Below are positions 60,056-64,000 of a stretch of 64,000 nt of DNA, piece by piece. Made by a program: the position numbers and the translations under genes. Origin of the DNA: 1162T-S-0a-05 sp050299435 (lineage in GTDB: Bacteria > Pseudomonadota > Gammaproteobacteria > Pseudomonadales > Cellvibrionaceae); the NCBI GenBank assembly GCA_050299435.1, contig JBNKVX010000004.1:1-64000 (forward strand), read 5' to 3'. The notes under the pieces are model-generated. The model worked only from the letters and a program-made list of their open reading frames with translations. It had not been told where the DNA came from and made no database searches. The stretch's first letter is position 1; each line of letters opens with the position of its first letter.

Positions 60056-62122
60056 TTGAATTTCGTCTTGTTTATGCTGAGAGCTCTTAAGCGTCATTTT
60101 ACTCGCCACAGTGTCGCGTTCAAACTCATGTTTGCTAATGCGCTTGTTGCTTTTGTCATGTTGTTGATCAATGAGAGTCTCAAAATTAATCTTGGTAAAA
60201 ATGCCGCCTACTACATTGATCTTGTCACTTTTTTTGTTTTTGTCATTATTTTTTCGGGGCTGGTTGAATTCCTGGTTTTTCGGCATCTTCGTAACATTGC
60301 GCAGTTTGCTCGCACACTTGAAGAAAACAGTTTAGATAGCCCCTTTGTACTCAAGCGTCATCGAAATGTTCAGGATAAAGAAGATGAGTTGGATCTGGTT
60401 ATTAACACCTTTAACCAGGTTCGTGTGGCGATGCGAAATGAGCTGAATCAGCAGCGCGAAACCGAACTGGCATTGCTCGCGGAGAAAGAAGAAAAACTCG
60501 CCTCCAGAAAGCGCATTGTGGAAGCAGAAGCAGCGAACAAAGCAAAAAGCCAATTTATTGCAACCATGAGCCATGAGATTCGCACACCAATGAATGGCAT
60601 TATTGGTTTAATTCAAATGTTACGTGATACCGAGTTAAACGAAACTCAAAGCCACTACGCAAAATTAGTATACCGATCCAGCGAATCATTAATGGCCATC
60701 ATTAATAATATTTTGGATTATTCCAAAATCGAAGCAGGAAAAATGCAACTGGAACAGATCCCCTTTAATTTGGATGATCTTATCGAAAACTGTATTGAAC
60801 TTTTTCACGCAAGTTCAAAAAAAAGAAGGCTGGAATTGGTGTGTTGTATTTCACCCAATACACCACTCAATTTAGTTGGCGATCCCGTTCGACTAAAACA
60901 AGTACTGATTAATCTAATTGGAAACGCATTTAAATTTACTTCTGATGGGTATATTTATTTGCATGTTAACCAGGCAAATAGTGCCACATCTGATAAACCT
61001 CTGATTCATTTCTCAATTGAAGATACGGGTATCGGCTTGGAAGACGAGGCCAAGACCAATTTATTTCAGGCTTTTAGCCAAGCGGATTCTTCCATAACCC
61101 GGAAATTTGGCGGTACAGGTTTGGGCTTGGCAATAGCCAAACAGTTGGTAGAACTTATGTCAGGGGAAATTGGCGTCGAGAGTTCACCAGGTAAAGGTTC
61201 AACATTTTGGTTTACGGCCCGATGCACAATCGACAAACAAAAACAGCAGCTGGAAAAATCGCCAGAGTCAAGCGCTTTAAAGTCAAAAAATTTGATGGTG
61301 ATTCACAGCTCCAAAGTAATCGAAAATGCGATTTACCATCACATGAGGCGCTGGGGCTTACATTGCAGAACCGTAAGATCCGCCGAGAAGGCGATGCAAG
61401 TTTTGGAAGCCAAAGAAAAGCCTTTTATGTTTGATTATTTTCTACTTGCCGAAACCTTACCCGATGCAAGTGCCGTAGAAATGGCAGAAAAAATTCGCTC
61501 GTTCACCCATTATTCTGAAGCGCCAATTATATTATTAGCCGACAAGCCCAAAGAATTATACGCTGCGATTGAACTTAAAGGACTTAGCCATATACTACCC
61601 AAACCTTTTTCTGCGAGAAAATTCAAAAACCTTCTGGAAAATCTTGATGGGAACCGAATACAAGAAGAACACAGCAAGCGCGCAATCAAAGTACGTAACG
61701 ACAAAGAACTAAAAGTCCTGGTAGCCGAAGACAATATGGTTAACCAAATGGTAATCGAAGGTTTGTTGAAAAAATTTAACATTACGGCAGTCGTAGCAGA
61801 TGATGGCGTAAGGGCGCTTGAGGCTTTTGAAGAGGGTGAGATGGATTTTGACCTTATACTCATGGATTGCGAGATGCCCGAGCTGGATGGGTATCAAACT
61901 ACACGCAAAATACGCGAGCTCGAACACAAAAATGAGATATCTTCCACACCTATTGTTGCGCTCACTGCACATATTGAGGAGGATCATCGAAAGCGTGCCT
62001 TTGATTGCGGCATGAATTATTATTTGAGCAAACCTGTTACAATGGAAAAACTCAGCGAATCTCTGATAGCAGTCGGGATAATCCCTAATCCAAAAATAGG
62101 TCCGGCTCAACAATTCAACTAG
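60056..62122 (+). CDS. Hybrid sensor histidine kinase with a degenerate receiver
   Basis: Start is TTG 60056 or ATG 60074; neither has a strong ribosome-binding site. Two TM helices (about 25-90) flank a very short periplasmic loop, so sensing may be in the membrane. A coiled coil leads to HisKA (His173 in TMSHEIRTPMNGI), then the ATPase (NLIGNAFKF, DTGIGLE, GGTGLGLAI). The first receiver-like domain has FLLAETLPD where the phospho-Asp should be Asp, so it is probably inactive. The second is intact (VAEDNMVNQMV, LILMDCEMPELDGY, LSKPV). No HPt domain is attached. It ends 34 nt before ppk1. Confidence 0.88.
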   Translation: MNFVLFMLRALKRHFTRHSVAFKLMFANALVAFVMLLINESLKINLGKNAAYYIDLVTFFVFVIIFSGLVEFLVFRHLRNIAQFARTLEENSLDSPFVLKRHRNVQDKEDELDLVINTFNQVRVAMRNELNQQRETELALLAEKEEKLASRKRIVEAEAANKAKSQFIATMSHEIRTPMNGIIGLIQMLRDTELNETQSHYAKLVYRSSESLMAIINNILDYSKIEAGKMQLEQIPFNLDDLIENCIELFHASSKKRRLELVCCISPNTPLNLVGDPVRLKQVLINLIGNAFKFTSDGYIYLHVNQANSATSDKPLIHFSIEDTGIGLEDEAKTNLFQAFSQADSSITRKFGGTGLGLAIAKQLVELMSGEIGVESSPGKGSTFWFTARCTIDKQKQQLEKSPESSALKSKNLMVIHSSKVIENAIYHHMRRWGLHCRTVRSAEKAMQVLEAKEKPFMFDYFLLAETLPDASAVEMAEKIRSFTHYSEAPIILLADKPKELYAAIELKGLSHILPKPFSARKFKNLLENLDGNRIQEEHSKRAIKVRNDKELKVLVAEDNMVNQMVIEGLLKKFNITAVVADDGVRALEAFEEGEMDFDLILMDCEMPELDGYQTTRKIRELEHKNEISSTPIVALTAHIEEDHRKRAFDCGMNYYLSKPVTMEKLSESLIAVGIIPNPKIGPAQQFN

Positions 62123-62156
62123 CAAATTTAATAATGATTTTCCGAGTAGCAAGCGC

Positions 62157-64000
62157 ATGAATGATATGACTCAACTTGCCGATAAAACAGACCCTACGCC
62201 TGGCATTGACGACCCTTCACATTACATCAATCGTGAATTGAGTCATCTTGCATTTAATCAGCGTGTGCTTGCTCAAGCTACAGACATGCAGCATCCCTTG
62301 TTGGAACGCTTAAAATTTTTATTAATACTAAGCTCTAACCTGGACGAGTTTTTTGAAATTCGTGTGGCCGGACTGGTGCAAAGCATCAAGTTTGAACGTG
62401 AAACTGTCGGACTTGATGGCGCTCATCCAGAAGAAACTCTGAGAACCATTAGTGAAATTTGTCATGAAATTGTAACCAAACAGTACGCCATTCTTAATGA
62501 TATTTTGATACCGGAACTGGAACAGAAAAATATTCGCTTTCTGCGCCGTAATCAGTGGACAGAGGAGCAGACACAGTGGATTCAGGAATATATAGAGCGT
62601 GAAGTCTTACCCATTTTAAGCCCTATCGGCTTGGATCCAGCGCACCCCTTTCCTCGCTTGGTGAATAAGAGTTTAAATTTTATTCTGGAATTGGAAGGCA
62701 ATGATGCTTTCGGTCGAGACCTGAACCATGCAATTTTACCCGCGCCTAGAAGCTTGCCACGCGTGATTAAATTGCCCGATGATTTTGGCGAACCTGGTCA
62801 TAATTTTGTTTTTTTGTCCTCAATGATTCACGCTCATGCTGACAAACTGTTTCCCGGAATGAAAGTGCAGGGATGTTACCAATTTCGTATTACTCGGAAC
62901 GCAGATCTTGATGTGGATGTGGAGGGCATCGCTGATTTGGCGCGTGCGCTGAGGGGCGAATTACATAGCCGAAGATTTGGAACCGCTGTGCGTATCGAAG
63001 TCGCCGACAACTGCCCGGAATCCCTAGTGCAATTTCTCCTGGAGAAAGTCGGACTAAATGAGAGTGATATTTACCGCGTGGACGGTCCAGTAAATCTCAA
63101 GCGTTTGATGGACGTGCAGAATCTGGTCGATCGTCCTGACTTAAGTTATCCCCCGTTTTCGCCAGGCATTCCCAAAGGCTTAAATCGTAAAAACAATATT
63201 TTTGAAGCGATCTCAAAAAAAGATTACTTATTACAACACCCCTTTGAATCTTTTGCACCAGTTGTACAAATGCTTCGTCAAGCGGCTAAAGATCCAGACG
63301 TGCTCGCAATAAAACAAACGCTGTATCGGACTGGATCTGAAAGAGCCATTGTGGATGCTTTAATAGACGCAGCACGCAATGGCAAAGAAGTGACAGCGAT
63401 CGTTGAGTTGCGAGCCCGTTTTGATGAAGAAGAAAATCTTGAGCTGGCCAGTAAGTTACAGGAAGCCGGTGCAGTGGTTGTTTATGGCGTTGTTGGCTAC
63501 AAAACGCATTGTAAAATGATTCTAATTGTACGTCGCGAAAACAATCAATTGACGCGCTACGTGCACTTGGGAACCGGCAACTATCACAGCGGTAACGCGC
63601 GTTTGTACACCGACTATTCTCTACTCACCTCGGATCACGAAATTTGTGAAGACGTCCATTTGCTGTTTCAGCAATTGACCGGAATGGGTCAAACAGAGCG
63701 CACCAGTAAACTTCTTTATGCGCCATTTACCTTAAAACGTCAGCTTTTGAAGTTAATTGAAGGTGAGATTAAGGCTCAAAGAGATGGCCAGCCCGGGCAC
63801 ATTATTTTGAAATGCAATGGCCTAACAGAAACAAAAGTTATTCAATCCTTATACAAGGCATCCCAGGAAGGCGTAAAAATTGACTTGATTGTGAGAGGAA
63901 TGTGTTGTTTAAGGCCCGGCGTAGCAGGCATATCAGAAAATATTCGCGTCCATTCCATTTTAGGGCGTTTCCTGGAGCACTCACGTGCGTACTACTTTGC
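62157..64000 (+). CDS. ppk1: Polyphosphate kinase PPK1, 5' part (runs off the window)
   Basis: ATG 62157 opens a frame that stays open to the window end (614 codons). It has SHYINRELSHLAFNQRVLAQA, LSSNLDEFFEIRVAG, the AIKQTLYRTGS segment, and the catalytic His loop YVHLGTGNYHSGNARLYTDYSLLTSD (part). PPK1 makes polyphosphate from ATP reversibly. About 70-80 residues of the usual ~690-700 are missing at the right edge. Confidence 0.95.
   Translation, partial: MNDMTQLADKTDPTPGIDDPSHYINRELSHLAFNQRVLAQATDMQHPLLERLKFLLILSSNLDEFFEIRVAGLVQSIKFERETVGLDGAHPEETLRTISEICHEIVTKQYAILNDILIPELEQKNIRFLRRNQWTEEQTQWIQEYIEREVLPILSPIGLDPAHPFPRLVNKSLNFILELEGNDAFGRDLNHAILPAPRSLPRVIKLPDDFGEPGHNFVFLSSMIHAHADKLFPGMKVQGCYQFRITRNADLDVDVEGIADLARALRGELHSRRFGTAVRIEVADNCPESLVQFLLEKVGLNESDIYRVDGPVNLKRLMDVQNLVDRPDLSYPPFSPGIPKGLNRKNNIFEAISKKDYLLQHPFESFAPVVQMLRQAAKDPDVLAIKQTLYRTGSERAIVDALIDAARNGKEVTAIVELRARFDEEENLELASKLQEAGAVVVYGVVGYKTHCKMILIVRRENNQLTRYVHLGTGNYHSGNARLYTDYSLLTSDHEICEDVHLLFQQLTGMGQTERTSKLLYAPFTLKRQLLKLIEGEIKAQRDGQPGHIILKCNGLTETKVIQSLYKASQEGVKIDLIVRGMCCLRPGVAGISENIRVHSILGRFLEHSRAYYF

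Noticed and set aside
1..64000. CRISPR arrays, tRNA genes, insertion sequences, prophage
   Set aside because: No regular spaced repeats, cloverleaf sequences, transposase or phage proteins were recognised on either strand by reading.

Overview
The window looks like chromosomal DNA of a Gram-negative gammaproteobacterium of the Cellvibrionaceae type (Saccharophagus/Teredinibacter/Cellvibrio-like, moderate GC). This is judged from gene content and order: a cbb3 oxidase cluster with Anr, the complete pilGHIJK-chpABC cluster, gshB-tonB-yqgE-ruvX, pilT-pilU, and the yggS-proC-yggT-yggU-metX-metW-rdgB-hemW run familiar from Pseudomonas. No tRNA, rRNA, CRISPR array, insertion sequence or phage gene was seen. 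The species assignment is inference.

Region 1 (1-11.3 kb) is accessory in character. It holds an esterase tail, a YdjM-like membrane protein translationally abutting a micro-ORF, a YafK-type L,D-transpeptidase, small lipoproteins, a membrane-anchored XRE regulator, a K+ channel, an RND pump with its adaptor, a DUF2167 protein followed by a broken MepA-like gene, and a winged-helix regulator/membrane protein pair whose promoter carries three palindromic sites.

Region 2 (11.4-15.8 kb) is a proteostasis block. Two Hsp20 genes sit behind a sigma-32-like promoter and a ROSE-type RNA thermometer, followed by a DegQ-type protease and a TPR protein.

Region 3 (15.8-27.7 kb) is the microaerobic respiration block. 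It contains yip1-ccoNOQP-ccoGHIS-tauE, hemN and the regulator anr. Two FNR/Anr boxes with identical geometry precede the cco and hemN units, so the regulator sits beside its likely targets.

Region 4 (27.7-31.1 kb) is a housekeeping block resembling the E. coli nudE-yrfG-hslR-hslO neighbourhood, plus cysQ.

Region 5 (31.1-46.6 kb) is the Pil-Chp chemosensory array controlling type IV pili (minus strand), followed by gshB-tonB-yqgE-ruvX.

Region 6 (46.8-49.8 kb) is an ECF sigma / putative anti-sigma / DUF4097 / periplasmic binding protein module. It lies where Pseudomonas carries pyrimidine genes.

Region 7 (49.8-64 kb) holds pilU-pilT, the yggS-to-hemW backbone interrupted by a TraF-like beta-barrel gene, a hybrid histidine kinase with a degenerate receiver, and the 5' part of ppk1, which runs off the window.

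Most of the window is well-known core biology. The least explained parts are the triple-operator regulator pair (10.3-11.3 kb), the Yip1 gene leading the cco operon, the ECF/DUF4097 module, and the non-coding stretch at 27.5-27.7 kb.
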